Positions 6,488 through 14,900 of a stretch of DNA of 15,126 nt are shown here, piece by piece (the first letter of the stretch is position 1; each line of letters starts with the position of its first letter). Below the pieces are notes generated by a model. That model had not been told where the DNA came from. It did not search any database and saw only the letters and a list, made by a program, of their open reading frames with translations. This DNA is from an uncultured Fretibacterium sp. GTDB taxonomy: Bacteria; Synergistota; Synergistia; Synergistales; Aminobacteriaceae. Made by a program: the position numbers and the translations under genes. The stretch covers positions 1 to 15,126 of the forward strand of contig NZ_CALIAA010000014.1 in NCBI RefSeq assembly GCF_938040765.1. Reading direction: 5' to 3'.

Positions 6488-7428
6488 GGCGGGTTCGTGT
6501 CGGGAGCCGCAGGAGCGCTTTGGCCAAGGCCCAGGCCCGGCTGGTCATGGACGCCGTCCGCGCGGGGCACCCCGACGTGGAGTTCGAGCTCGTGACCGTG
6601 CAGACCACGGGGGACGTCAACATGAAGCCCTTTTCCGAGGCCTCGGACCCCTTCGGAATCAAGGGACTGTTCACCCAAGAGCTGGAGGACGCGCTGCTTC
6701 GGGGGGAGCTCGACCTTGCGGTGCACAGCCTGAAGGACCTGCCCATGAAGCAGGACGAGCGCCTGCCGCTGGTGGCGCTCTCGCGGCGGGGCGACCCCCG
6801 CGACGCGCTTCTGCTGCCGCGCGGCGCGGACGGCAGCACGGTGCCCGACGACGGCTCGGGGCCGATCGGATGCTCCTCGGCGCGACGGCGTCTTCAACTG
6901 GCAACGCTCTTCCCGGGGCGGACCGTCGAGCCCGTTCGGGGCAACATCCAGACCCGACTGCGCAAGCTGGACGAGCCGGATGCGTCGGGCAACAGGCCGT
7001 TCTCGATGCTGGTGCTGGCCGCCGTCGGCCTGCGCCGTCTGGGGCTGGAGGGGCGGATCGACCGCCTCCTGTCCCCCGACGAGATGGTCCCGGCCGCGGG
7101 CCAGGGGATCCTGGCCTGTCAGGGGCGGGCGGGGGAGGACTACGCGTACCTGGATGTCGTTCGAGACCGGGACGCGGAGGACTGCGCCGCGGCCGAGCGG
7201 AGTTTCGTCGCGGCGCTGGGCGGCGGGTGCGCCCTGCCCGTGGCGGCCTATGCCGTCGTGGAGGGGGACGTCCTGAATCTGTCCGGCTTCTACGCGGACG
7301 AGGTGCGGGGGATCCGCCGGACCGGGAAACTGTCGGGTCCCAGGACGGAGGCGGGGAGCCTGGGCCGTGAGCTGGCGGAGCGCCTGAGGGCGACACGGTG
7401 GGACGATGGGGGGACGGAGGAACGATGA
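6484..7428 (+). CDS. hemC: Hydroxymethylbilane synthase (porphobilinogen deaminase) HemC
   Basis: HemC joins four porphobilinogen units into the linear tetrapyrrole hydroxymethylbilane, using a covalent dipyrromethane cofactor. The 314-residue length is standard. Visible motifs are VGSRRSALAKAQA at the N-terminus, QTTGD, KGLFTQELEDALL, and AVHSLKDLPM with the catalytic Asp at D85; then GCSSARRRLQL, RGNIQTRLRKLD, PAAGQGILACQ, and LGGGCALPV, where C249 is the expected cofactor-attachment cysteine. The start is TTG at 6484, overlapping the preceding stop as TTGA, with GGAGG 7 nt upstream; no ATG lies before the conserved first strand. The end overlaps the next gene as ATGA. With no haem-branch gene nearby, its product here probably serves the corrin and siroheme branch, though it may be the cell's only copy. 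Confidence 0.96.
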   Translation: MRRVRVGSRRSALAKAQARLVMDAVRAGHPDVEFELVTVQTTGDVNMKPFSEASDPFGIKGLFTQELEDALLRGELDLAVHSLKDLPMKQDERLPLVALSRRGDPRDALLLPRGADGSTVPDDGSGPIGCSSARRRLQLATLFPGRTVEPVRGNIQTRLRKLDEPDASGNRPFSMLVLAAVGLRRLGLEGRIDRLLSPDEMVPAAGQGILACQGRAGEDYAYLDVVRDRDAEDCAAAERSFVAALGGGCALPVAAYAVVEGDVLNLSGFYADEVRGIRRTGKLSGPRTEAGSLGRELAERLRATRWDDGGTEER

Positions 7429-8918
7429 GGAGCGAACGGAGGAAGGACGAGCCCGTGGGAAAGGTCTGGCTCGTCGGGGCCGGGCCGGGCGATCCGGGGC
7501 TGCTGACGCTGAGGGGCCGGGAGGTCCTGGAGCGGGCGGAGGTGGTGGTGTTCGACCGGCTGGTGGGCGCCGGGCTCTTCGCCTTCTTTCCCGAGGGGGC
7601 CGAGCGGTTGGATGTCGGCAAGGAGGGGGGACGCCATCCGGTGCCCCAGCGGGAGATCGAGGCGCTCCTGGTGGACCGCGCGCTTGCGGGCAGGAGGGTC
7701 GTCCGCCTCAAGGGCGGGGACCCGTTCCTGTTCGGGCGCGGCGGCGAGGAGATCGAGGCGCTTCTGGCCCACGGTATCCCGTTCGAGGTGGTGCCCGGCG
7801 TGACCTCGGCTTTCGCCGCCCTGGCCTGCGCCGGGATACCGGTGACGCATCGGGGCGCCGCGTCGTCGGTGCACGTCGTCACCGCCCATACGAGGGACGG
7901 GGACCTGCCGGACCGGGACTTCGAGGCTCTGGCCCGTCTGGATGGGACTCTGGTCTTCCTCATGGGCGTCGGGTCGATGGAGGAGCTCTGCTCCCGTCTC
8001 GTGGAGGCCGGCAGGGACGCCTCCACACCCGCAGCGGCGGTCGAGCGGGGGACGACGGCACACCAGCGCCTCGTCGCCGGGACTTTGGCCTCCCTGCCCG
8101 AGCTCGCCCGTTCCGCGGGCGTCCGCCCGCCCGCCGTCCTCGTCGTAGGGGAGGTCGTGGGGCTCGCCGAACGCTTCGGTTGGCGGGGAGCCCTGCCCCT
8201 TTTCGGCGTGAGGGTGCTCGTGACCCGTCCGAGGGGCCGTGCGGGGCGTCTTTCCCGGATGCTGCGGGATGCGGGGGCCGAGGTGATAGAGTTCCCCTGC
8301 ATCGCGACGGAGCCCCTGAAGGGCCCGCTGCCCCCGCTGGAGGGTGCGGGCTGGGTGGGGTTCACCAGCGTTACGGGGGTCGAGGCGTTCTTTGGGCTGT
8401 TGGCGTCCGCCGGCGGCGACGTCCGAGAGCTCGGGGCCGCGCGCGTCGCCGCCATCGGCCCCGCGACGCGGGACGCGCTGCGCAGGCGCGGGCTTCGCGT
8501 CGACTACATGCCGGACGTATACGACGGCGCGCATCTCGCCGAGGGGCTGGCCGACCGCATGGGAACGGGGGACATCCTGCTCTTTCGGGCGGAGTCGGGC
8601 TCGCCGGAGCTGACGGAGGTCCTGAGGGCCCGGGGCGTTCCCTTCCGCGAGGCGGCGCTCTACCGCACGCGGTACGCGAGGAGCGCCCCGCCCCCCGACT
8701 TCGATATGGCCCTCTTCACCAGCGCCTCGACGGTTCGGGGGCTTGTTGCGTGCGCCCCGGACGGTTGGGACCGCTCCCGGGTCCAGGCCGTCTGCATCGG
8801 GGAGCAGACGGCGCGTGCCGCCGCCGGGGCGGGGTTTGCGAACGTGACCACGGCGTCGTCCGCCACGCTCGAGGCGCTGGTCGAGGCGGCGGTCCGGGCG
8901 GCGGTCGCGGTGTCCTGA
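7425..8918 (+). CDS. cobA-hemD: Fused uroporphyrinogen-III C-methyltransferase (CobA) / uroporphyrinogen-III synthase (HemD)
   Basis: The 497-residue fusion closes hydroxymethylbilane to uroporphyrinogen III (HemD part) and methylates it at C2 and C7 to precorrin-2 (CobA/SUMT part). CobA covers residues about 12-258: VGAGPGDPGLLTLRG, VVFDRLV, VVRLKGGDPFLFGRGGEE, VVPGVTSAFA, GIPVTHRG and VVTAHT. HemD begins near residue 262 at RVLVTRPRGRAG and includes WVGFTSVTGVEAF, AAIGPATRDAL, ALYRTRYA with the tyrosine region conserved in the family, and ALFTSASTVRGL. I use the ATG at 7425 (GGAGG 4 nt upstream, ATGA overlap); a GTG at 7455 directly before KVWLVGAG is possible. CobA-HemD fusions are known in clostridia and others; joining successive steps may channel unstable intermediates toward precorrin-2. 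Confidence 0.95.
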   Translation: MRSERRKDEPVGKVWLVGAGPGDPGLLTLRGREVLERAEVVVFDRLVGAGLFAFFPEGAERLDVGKEGGRHPVPQREIEALLVDRALAGRRVVRLKGGDPFLFGRGGEEIEALLAHGIPFEVVPGVTSAFAALACAGIPVTHRGAASSVHVVTAHTRDGDLPDRDFEALARLDGTLVFLMGVGSMEELCSRLVEAGRDASTPAAAVERGTTAHQRLVAGTLASLPELARSAGVRPPAVLVVGEVVGLAERFGWRGALPLFGVRVLVTRPRGRAGRLSRMLRDAGAEVIEFPCIATEPLKGPLPPLEGAGWVGFTSVTGVEAFFGLLASAGGDVRELGAARVAAIGPATRDALRRRGLRVDYMPDVYDGAHLAEGLADRMGTGDILLFRAESGSPELTEVLRARGVPFREAALYRTRYARSAPPPDFDMALFTSASTVRGLVACAPDGWDRSRVQAVCIGEQTARAAAGAGFANVTTASSATLEALVEAAVRAAVAVS

Positions 8919-8935
8919 CGGGATCGGACAGTGGC

Positions 8936-8981
8936 GAGGGGAGATGTCCTTCGCCTGTTATCTTTTATTTTGAGGGGAGAT
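8936..8981 (+). promoter_or_regulatory. hemB leader: T-rich element between two copies of GAGGGGAGAT
   Basis: The 67-nt gap before hemB holds two identical 10-mers, GAGGGGAGAT at 8936-8945 and 8972-8981. The second is the Shine-Dalgarno of hemB. Between them lies a T-rich segment (TTATCTTTTATTTTG, from 8958) sharing the 9-mer TTATCTTTT with the cbiF leader. A 5-bp pairing of GGACA (8926-8930) with TGTCC (8945-8949) could mask part of the first copy. A standby ribosome site, a U-rich enhancer or an internal promoter are all possible. Confidence 0.4.
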
Positions 8982-8985
8982 CGTT

Positions 8986-9963
8986 ATGATGATCGTAAGG
9001 CCCAGAAGGCTGCGGCGCACGGCCGCCATCCGCGATATGGTGAAGGAGACGCGCCTTTCGCCGTCCATGCTTGTGTATCCCGTGTTCGTCCGCGAGGGGA
9101 CGAACGTCGAGGAGGACATCCCGGCCATGCCGGGGCAGAAGCGCTACAGCCCGGACACGCTGCCGCGCGTGCTGGAGCGTGCGGCCGAGGCCGGGCTGGG
9201 GGGCGTGCTGCTCTTCGGCATACCGGACCACAAGGATGAGACCGGCAGTCAGGCGTGGGCGGAGAACGGGGTGATCCAGCGCTCGCTGGCCGAGGGGAAG
9301 CGGCGCTTTCCCGACCTGACGCTGATTGCGGACGTCTGCCTCTGTGAGTACACGTCGCACGGCCACTGCGGGGTGCTGAAGGGCCAGACCGTGGACAACG
9401 ATCCGACGCTCGAGCTCCTGGCGCGGACGGCCGTCTCGCAGGCCCGTGCCGGGGCGGACGTGGTGGCGCCGTCCGACATGATGGACGGCCGGGTGGGGGC
9501 CCTGCGGTCGGCGCTGGACGCCGCCGGCCTGCAGGAGACCCTGATCCTGTCCTACGCGGTGAAATACGCCTCGGCGTTCTACGGCCCCTTCCGCGAGGCG
9601 GCGGGGTCGGCCCCCGCGTTCGGGGACCGGCGTGGCTACCAGATGGATCCCCGCAACGTCCGCGAGGCCCTGAGGGAGGTGCAGCTGGACGTGGACGAGG
9701 GCGCGGACATGATCATGGTCAAGCCGGGGCTGCCGTACCTGGACGTGCTCCGCGCGGTCAAGGAGCGGAGCTGCGTTCCGGTGGGCGCGTACTCCGTCAG
9801 CGGGGAGTACTCCATGATCAAGGCGGCGGCCGAGCGGGGCTGGGTGGACGAGGAGCGCGCCGTCTCCGAGGCGGCGGTCTGCCTCGTCCGGGCGGGAGCG
9901 GACATCCTGCTGACGTATTTCGCGCTCCCCCTGGCCCAGTGGATCCGCGAGGGAAAGCTGTAG
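8986..9963 (+). CDS. hemB: Delta-aminolaevulinic acid dehydratase (porphobilinogen synthase) HemB
   Basis: HemB condenses two 5-aminolaevulinate molecules to porphobilinogen, the first common tetrapyrrole step after 5-aminolaevulinate. The 325 residues match the family. The zinc-binding type is indicated by DVCLCEYTSHGHCG with C118, C120 and C128; magnesium-type enzymes lack these cysteines. The two active-site lysines are K193 in SYAVKYASAFYGPFREA and K246 in MVKPGLPYLD, the latter being the Schiff-base lysine. PSDMMDGRVGALR and YQMDPRN are also present. The start is fixed by the GAGGGGAGAT ribosome site and by the N-terminal RRLRRTAAIRDMV. It is the last gene of the operon, directly before a strong terminator, although it acts first in the pathway. 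Confidence 0.97.
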   Translation: MMIVRPRRLRRTAAIRDMVKETRLSPSMLVYPVFVREGTNVEEDIPAMPGQKRYSPDTLPRVLERAAEAGLGGVLLFGIPDHKDETGSQAWAENGVIQRSLAEGKRRFPDLTLIADVCLCEYTSHGHCGVLKGQTVDNDPTLELLARTAVSQARAGADVVAPSDMMDGRVGALRSALDAAGLQETLILSYAVKYASAFYGPFREAAGSAPAFGDRRGYQMDPRNVREALREVQLDVDEGADMIMVKPGLPYLDVLRAVKERSCVPVGAYSVSGEYSMIKAAAERGWVDEERAVSEAAVCLVRAGADILLTYFALPLAQWIREGKL

Positions 9964-10013
9964 CCGCAAGGGCCCCGATCCGAATGCGGGGAACGCCGGC
10001 GTCCCTTTCGCGA

Positions 10014-10048
10014 CCTCCCATTCCGCGTGCGGATGGGAGGTTTTTTTT
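10014..10048 (+). terminator. Intrinsic terminator of the cobalamin/tetrapyrrole operon
   Basis: CCTCCCAT (10014-10021) pairs with ATGGGAGG (10033-10040); inside, after one bulged T, CCGC and GCGG extend the stem. Eight consecutive T residues follow at once (10041-10048). The stem, tight loop and U-tract are the textbook arrangement. It lies about 50 nt after the hemB stop and before the next promoter, so it separates the two transcription units. Confidence 0.92.
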
Positions 10049-10065
10049 CGGGCGTGTCCGCCCTC

Positions 10066-10093
10066 TTGCCTTTTGTGACGAAGGGAGTATAAT
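10066..10093 (+). promoter_or_regulatory. Sigma-70-type promoter of the tetR-RND operon
   Basis: A perfect -10 box TATAAT lies at 10088-10093. TTGCCT at 10066-10071 matches four of six -35 positions with a 16-bp spacer. Transcription would start near 10100, giving a leader of roughly 80 nt before the regulator gene. This is the only consensus-like promoter I find in the window. Confidence 0.75.
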
Positions 10094-10107
10094 CCCTTCA
10101 TCGCGAA

Positions 10108-10125
10108 TTAGACCGGTCGGTCGAA
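10108..10125 (+). promoter_or_regulatory. Candidate operator for the TetR-family repressor
   Basis: TTAGACCGGTCGGTCGAA is an 18-bp near-palindrome: eight of nine pairs outside or around the centre would need to match, and only the third pair and the central pair fail. It starts 15 bp after the -10 box, where bound repressor would block initiation. The GACC-N4-GGTC core resembles the site I recall for the E. coli TetR-family regulator NemR (TAGACC-N4-GGTCTA). Autoregulation of the downstream operon by the adjacent TetR protein is inferred. Confidence 0.65.
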
Positions 10126-10181
10126 CCGGAGGGTTTGCCGAGGGATTCAGGATCGGTTGGATTTGTCGGGACGGGAGGGAG

Positions 10182-10817
10182 ATGAGAAAGATCGTCAGGC
10201 AGGAACGGCTGAAGGACGACAAAAAGGCGCGGCTGATCGAGGCGGCCATCGAGGAGTTCAACGAGCATGGCCTGCAGAACGCCTCCTACAACAGGATCAT
10301 AGAGCGTTCCGGCCTCAGCAAGGGAGCGGTCTATTACTATTTCGAGAACAAGGACGCCCTGTTCTGTACGGTCATCGAGGACATCGGAGAGCGCTTCCTG
10401 GATGCGATAAAGGACCTGGAGTTCCCCGAGACGAAGGAGGGGTACTGGGACGCCGTTCGGGCGTATCGGCGGAGGGAGGTCGCCTTCTTCGTGGCGAACC
10501 CCTCCTTCGGGCGCATCCTGATGATTCTGAGCGAGCGCGACCTGTCGTTCGACGATCCCTTCTGGAGGGCGTTCGAGCGCCCCATCCGTTTTATGTCCCG
10601 ATTCATAGAGAACGGACAGAGGCTTGGGGCCGTTCGGGACGATCTGGGGGCCGTGACGATCCAGCGCTTGATATGGGCCGTCGGAAAGGTGATGAACCTC
10701 GAACTGTTCGGCGTGATGTGCCGCGGCGGAACGTGTGCGGACGGCGAGGCGGAGCGGATATCCCACCGGTATCTGGAGGCCATGAACGATCTGAGCCGGA
10801 GGATGCTGGCCCCGTGA
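10182..10817 (+). CDS. TetR/AcrR-family transcriptional regulator
   Basis: This 211-residue protein is a typical TetR-family repressor. The N-terminal DNA-binding domain spans about residues 12-60: KARLIEAAIEEFNEHGLQNAS leads into the helix-turn-helix YNRIIERSGLSKGAVYYYFENKDAL, with the family's YYYF end of the recognition helix. The C-terminal part is the variable ligand-binding and dimerisation domain, so the inducer cannot be read from sequence. It contains C62 and a C180-x4-C185 pair. The ATG at 10182 has GGAGG just upstream and precedes the conserved domain; the longer open frame would run back through the promoter and terminator and is rejected. It is followed after 34 nt by the membrane fusion gene, so it probably controls its own operon and the pump. 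Confidence 0.9.
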   Translation: MRKIVRQERLKDDKKARLIEAAIEEFNEHGLQNASYNRIIERSGLSKGAVYYYFENKDALFCTVIEDIGERFLDAIKDLEFPETKEGYWDAVRAYRRREVAFFVANPSFGRILMILSERDLSFDDPFWRAFERPIRFMSRFIENGQRLGAVRDDLGAVTIQRLIWAVGKVMNLELFGVMCRGGTCADGEAERISHRYLEAMNDLSRRMLAP

Positions 10818-10851
10818 GGGGCCGCCGTCCGCTTATGGGGAGGAATGGAGC

Positions 10852-11955
10852 ATGTGGAGACGTTTGGTGTCGTATTTGAACAGGCTGAGGTTCGTGCTGT
10901 GGGTGTTCCTGCTGGCGCTTGCGGGGGGGGCGGTGTGGCTTGCCGTGAACGCCAGGCTCTCGCAGGATGAGGCCAACCTGAAGTCCCTGGAGGCGGCGGA
11001 GAAGATCAGCTTTCCGGTCACCACGACGGTCCTGAAGCCCGGCTCGTGGGAGAGCTGGCGCAGCTATTACGGTCAGGCCAAGGCCGTGCGCACCCAGGAC
11101 GTCACGACCTTCGAGCGGGAGATCGTGAAGGCCGTCCACGTCCAGGTCGGGGACCACGTGAAGAAGGGGCAGACCGTGGTCTCGCTCCTGGCCGCCGACC
11201 GAACGGCCAAGGCGCAGGCCAGCCGGACGGGGTACGACGAGGCCCAGCTGAACTACAAGCGCCTGAACGAGCTGAGGAAGAAGGGCGGCGTCTCGCAGGC
11301 CGAGGTGGACAAGGCCTATGCGGCCCTGAAGTCGGAGGAGGCGGGGCTGAGGAGCTCGCAGTCCACCCTTTTGAGGACGGAGCTCAAGGCCAGCATCGAC
11401 GGGATCGTCTCGGCCCGCAACGTGGAGCCGGGCGAGGTGGCGGAGATGGGCAAGCCGCTCGTCTCCATCGTCGACCCCTCGGAGATGGAGGCGCAGCTGA
11501 TGGTCTCCAAGAAGGACATCTTCAACATCAACAAGCAGACCTCCGTGGATATCTACGTCGACGGGACGCGGAGCGTCGGCTGGGTCAAGCGCGTCAGCCC
11601 TGAGGCGCAGAGCGGTTCGGGGCTGTATCCCGTGGTCGTGGGGCTGAAGCAGGACGCCGGCGTGCTGCCCGGGACCTACGTCGAGGGGCGCTTCCTGGTG
11701 GAGAAGAAGGACAACGTCATCGTCATCCCGTCCGACGTCGTGATCTACAGGGGCAACGCGCAGTCGGTCTACATCGCCTCCGGCGACGTGGCGCGGAGCG
11801 TGACGATCACGACGGGCTCGGGGCGCGGCGGCAGGGTCGTCGTGACCTCGGGGCTCAGCGTCGGGGACGAGCTGATCGTGAGCGGGAACCGCAGTCTCTA
11901 CGACGGCGTCCCGGTCTCCAAAAACCTGGACTTCGGCGAGGATCGGCCCCTTTAG
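10852..11955 (+). CDS. RND efflux periplasmic adaptor (membrane fusion protein, HlyD/AcrA family)
   Basis: This 367-residue protein is the periplasmic adaptor of a tripartite pump. Residues about 13-33 (LRFVLWVFLLALAGGAVWLA) form one hydrophobic segment that is either a signal anchor or a cleaved signal; there is no lipobox cysteine, so it is unlikely to be a lipoprotein. Two half-lipoyl motifs, VHVQVGDHVKKGQTVVSL near residue 94 and IDGIVSARNVEPGEVAEMGKPL near residue 182, flank a short helical hairpin (about 113-178) containing GGVSQAEVDKAYAALKS. Beta-barrel and membrane-proximal regions follow (IPSDVVIY, SGLSVGDELIVSG). GGGAGG lies upstream of the ATG. The position directly before an RND gene supports the role; substrate cannot be inferred. 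Confidence 0.92.
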   Translation: MWRRLVSYLNRLRFVLWVFLLALAGGAVWLAVNARLSQDEANLKSLEAAEKISFPVTTTVLKPGSWESWRSYYGQAKAVRTQDVTTFEREIVKAVHVQVGDHVKKGQTVVSLLAADRTAKAQASRTGYDEAQLNYKRLNELRKKGGVSQAEVDKAYAALKSEEAGLRSSQSTLLRTELKASIDGIVSARNVEPGEVAEMGKPLVSIVDPSEMEAQLMVSKKDIFNINKQTSVDIYVDGTRSVGWVKRVSPEAQSGSGLYPVVVGLKQDAGVLPGTYVEGRFLVEKKDNVIVIPSDVVIYRGNAQSVYIASGDVARSVTITTGSGRGGRVVVTSGLSVGDELIVSGNRSLYDGVPVSKNLDFGEDRPL

Positions 11956-11967
11956 GGGCTGTCTTTT
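11946..11967 (+). other. Small hairpin over the stop codon of the adaptor gene
   Basis: GCCCC (11946-11950) and GGGGC (11955-11959) form a 5-bp stem with loop TTTA, followed by TGTCTTTT. The adaptor's TAG stop (11953-11955) falls within it. With a weak U-tract it could act as a partial attenuator lowering transporter expression relative to the adaptor, or simply be chance; it is too short for an efficient terminator. Confidence 0.35.
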
Positions 11968-11984
11968 CAGGATCGAGGACCTTC

Positions 11985-14900
11985 ATGAGAGGTTTCATAC
12001 GGTTCTGCATCCAGCGTCCGGTCTTCACGGGCTGTTCTGTCGTCATCTGGGTCCTGCTGGGCATCAGCAGCTACCTGAGCCTGGGGGTGACGCTCTATCC
12101 CAGCGTCGAGCTGCCGTTCATCCTGGTCCAGACGATCTACACGGGGGCCGGCCCCAACGAGATCGAGCAGCTGGTGTCCAAGCCTCTGGAGGACGCCCTC
12201 TCCGACTTGGAGGGGCTCAAGACGATCACGAGCTACTCCCACGACGGAGTGTCGATGCTTGCCGTCGAGATGGAAGCGGGGACGAACCCCGACCTGGCGC
12301 TGGTGGACGTCAACAACAAGGTCAGGGCCAAGGTGTCGGACCTCCCCAAGGACGCGAACGAGCCGGTCTCCATGAAGTTCGACATCAACGCCCAGCCCTT
12401 CCTGATCGCCTCCTTCACCTCCGAGCTCCCCGAGAAGGAGGCCAAGAAGTTCATCGACGACCGGATCAAGCCCCTCGTCGCGCGCGTCGAGGGCGTGGGG
12501 CAGGTGGACGTCGTGGGAGGGCGGGACCGTGAGATCCAGATCGTCCTGGACCCCGCTGCGCTGAGCGATTACGGCGTCTCCTACCAGAGGATCTGCTCGG
12601 TCGTGGCGGCCAACAACCAGACCAACCCGTCGGGATACGTCACGCAGGAGAAGGACGAGGTCTCCCTGCGCCTGATGGGCGAGTTCAACGAGGTGGAGCA
12701 GCTGGAGGACATCCTGATTCCCACCGCGAACGGTCAGCCCGTTCCGCTGTCCCTCCTGGGCAAGGTGGTGGACGGCGAGGAGGACGTCCGGTCCCTGGCC
12801 CGGGCCAACGGGCACGAGGTCGTTCAGATGCGGGTCAGTCCGCGCGCCAACGCCGACGTCGTGGAGGCGGGAAAGGCGATCAAGCGCATTCTGGACGATG
12901 CGATGAAATCACTTCCCGACTTCAGGATGAACTACACCTACGACGACACCGGCTACATCGAGACCTCGGTCAAGAACGTCATCCGCGACACCGGCGTGGG
13001 CATCCTGCTGACGGCGCTGGTCATCTACCTGTTCTTGGGGCGCCTGTCGGCCACCTTCATCGTGGCCGTCTCCATGCCCGTCGCCTTCATGGCGACCTTC
13101 GTCCCCATGCAGATGCACGGCTACACCCTAAACCTCATGAGCTCCCTGGGCCTGGCCCTTTCCATGGGAACCCTCGTCATGAACTCCATCCTGATCATCC
13201 AGAACATCTACCGCTACCGGGACATGGGGTACGCGCCCTTCGAGGCCGCGGAGGAGGGGACCGTGGAGATCTCCGTCTCCGTTCTGGCGGGCGTGCTGAC
13301 GAACCTGGGCGTGTTCATGCCCGTCGCCCTGATGTCCAGCATCGCCGGGCAGTTCCTGAAGCCCTACGCGGTGACGATCGTGTACGCCACGCTCTTCTCC
13401 CTGTGGGTCACCATGACCGTGACGCCCTGCCTGGCGGCGCGCATCCGCCCGGGAAGCGCGGAGACGCCTCTTTTGGGCCGCATCCTCACGGGCTGGTGGA
13501 ATTGGCTCTTCGAGGGGTTCCAGGACCTCTTTCTCCTTCTGCTGCGCGGGGCGATGCGGTTTCCGCTGATCGCCGTGATCCTGACGCTCCTGCTGACCTG
13601 GGGCTCGCTTCGGCTCGGCGGGTTCATCGGCTCGGAGTTCCTTCCCACAACGGACGACGGGACGATCACCATCAGCCTGACGCTGGACAACAGCGCCTCC
13701 CTGGGGCGGACGGAGGAGATGGTGCGGCGGGTGGAGGCGTTCATCTCCACGATGGAGGAAAAACGCTGGATCCGCGACGTGGTCTCCACGGTGGGCGCCT
13801 CCAAGCGCGAGACGGCTATTTTCAAGGCTTCGGTCGCCGTCTACCTGAAGGAGGACCCCGAGCGTCCCTCGACCCAGTCCGTCGCGGACAAAATTCGTCC
13901 CTTTCTGGCGACGCTGGAGGGCGTGGAGACGACGACCACGGCGACCCGTGTCGGCTTCGGCAACCCGATTGAGATCCGCGTCAATGGGGACGATCTCCTG
14001 ACCCTTTACGCCGTTGCGGAGGAGATCCGCAGCCGCGGGCGCAGCGTCCCCGGCGTGCGCGACCTGAGCCTCTCGATGGAGATGGGCAAGCCGGAGCTCC
14101 GGGTGCTCCCCATCCGCTGGAGGCTGACCCCGCTGGGGCTCAACATCTCGGACCTGTCGGGCATCGTCAGGGGCTACCTGATCGGGGCCGACGCGGGCAA
14201 GTTCCGCCAGGGCGGCTTCGAGTACGACATCAAGGCGCGCCTGGACCGCGAGAAGGCGGGGGACATCTACACGGTGTCGGCGCTGCCGATCATGACGGGC
14301 TACGGGCTGGTCCCCCTGGACGAGATGGCCGACGTGGTCTGGAGCGACGCGCCGACGGAGATCCGCCGCATCGAACGCCGGCGCACCGTCGTGGTGACGG
14401 GCAACGTACGGTTCATCACGTCGGGCGAGGGCAACGCCAGGATGCGGGAGCTCGTCTCCGGGATGAAGCTGCCCGATGGGGTCGAGGTCACCTTCGGCGG
14501 CGAGAGCGAGGACATGGCGGAGAACTTCGCCGAGCTGATCCGGACGATGATCATCGCCATCGTCGTGACCTACATCGTGGTGGCGGCGATCCTGGAGTCC
14601 TGGCTCTACGCCGCGGTCATCCTGTTCACGGTGCCCATGGCGATGATCGGGGTCGTGCCCGCCATGCTGATGGCGGGGGTCAACATCTCGATCTTCTCCC
14701 TGATCGGCATGATCATGCTTGTGGGGATGGTGGTCAACAACGCCATCGTCGTCGTGGACTACGCCGAGGTCCTGAGGCTCGGGGGGAAGCACCCCTACGA
14801 GGCCGTCGAGACCGCCTGCCGGGTGCGCTTCAAGTCCCTGGTCATGGCCGTCGTCACCTCCGTCGTCTCCCTGCTGCCGCTGATGCTCTCGTCGGGCCGC

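Noticed and set aside
6671..8455. Long minus-strand open frame (about 590 codons) across hemC and cobA-hemD
   Set aside because: Same shadow pattern: low-complexity Arg/Pro/Ser translation opposite clearly conserved enzymes.
8931..9239. GTG-initiated open frame overlapping the start of hemB
   Set aside because: It is the +1 frame of hemB, with unconserved His/Arg/Gly-rich sequence.
9939..10181. Upstream extension of the TetR reading frame
   Set aside because: It would pass through the terminator, promoter and operator; the TetR domain starts just after the ATG at 10182.
13128..14792. Minus-strand open frame (about 550 codons) opposite the RND transporter
   Set aside because: His/Asp/Arg-rich antisense translation of a conserved membrane protein; no domain signature or ribosome site.
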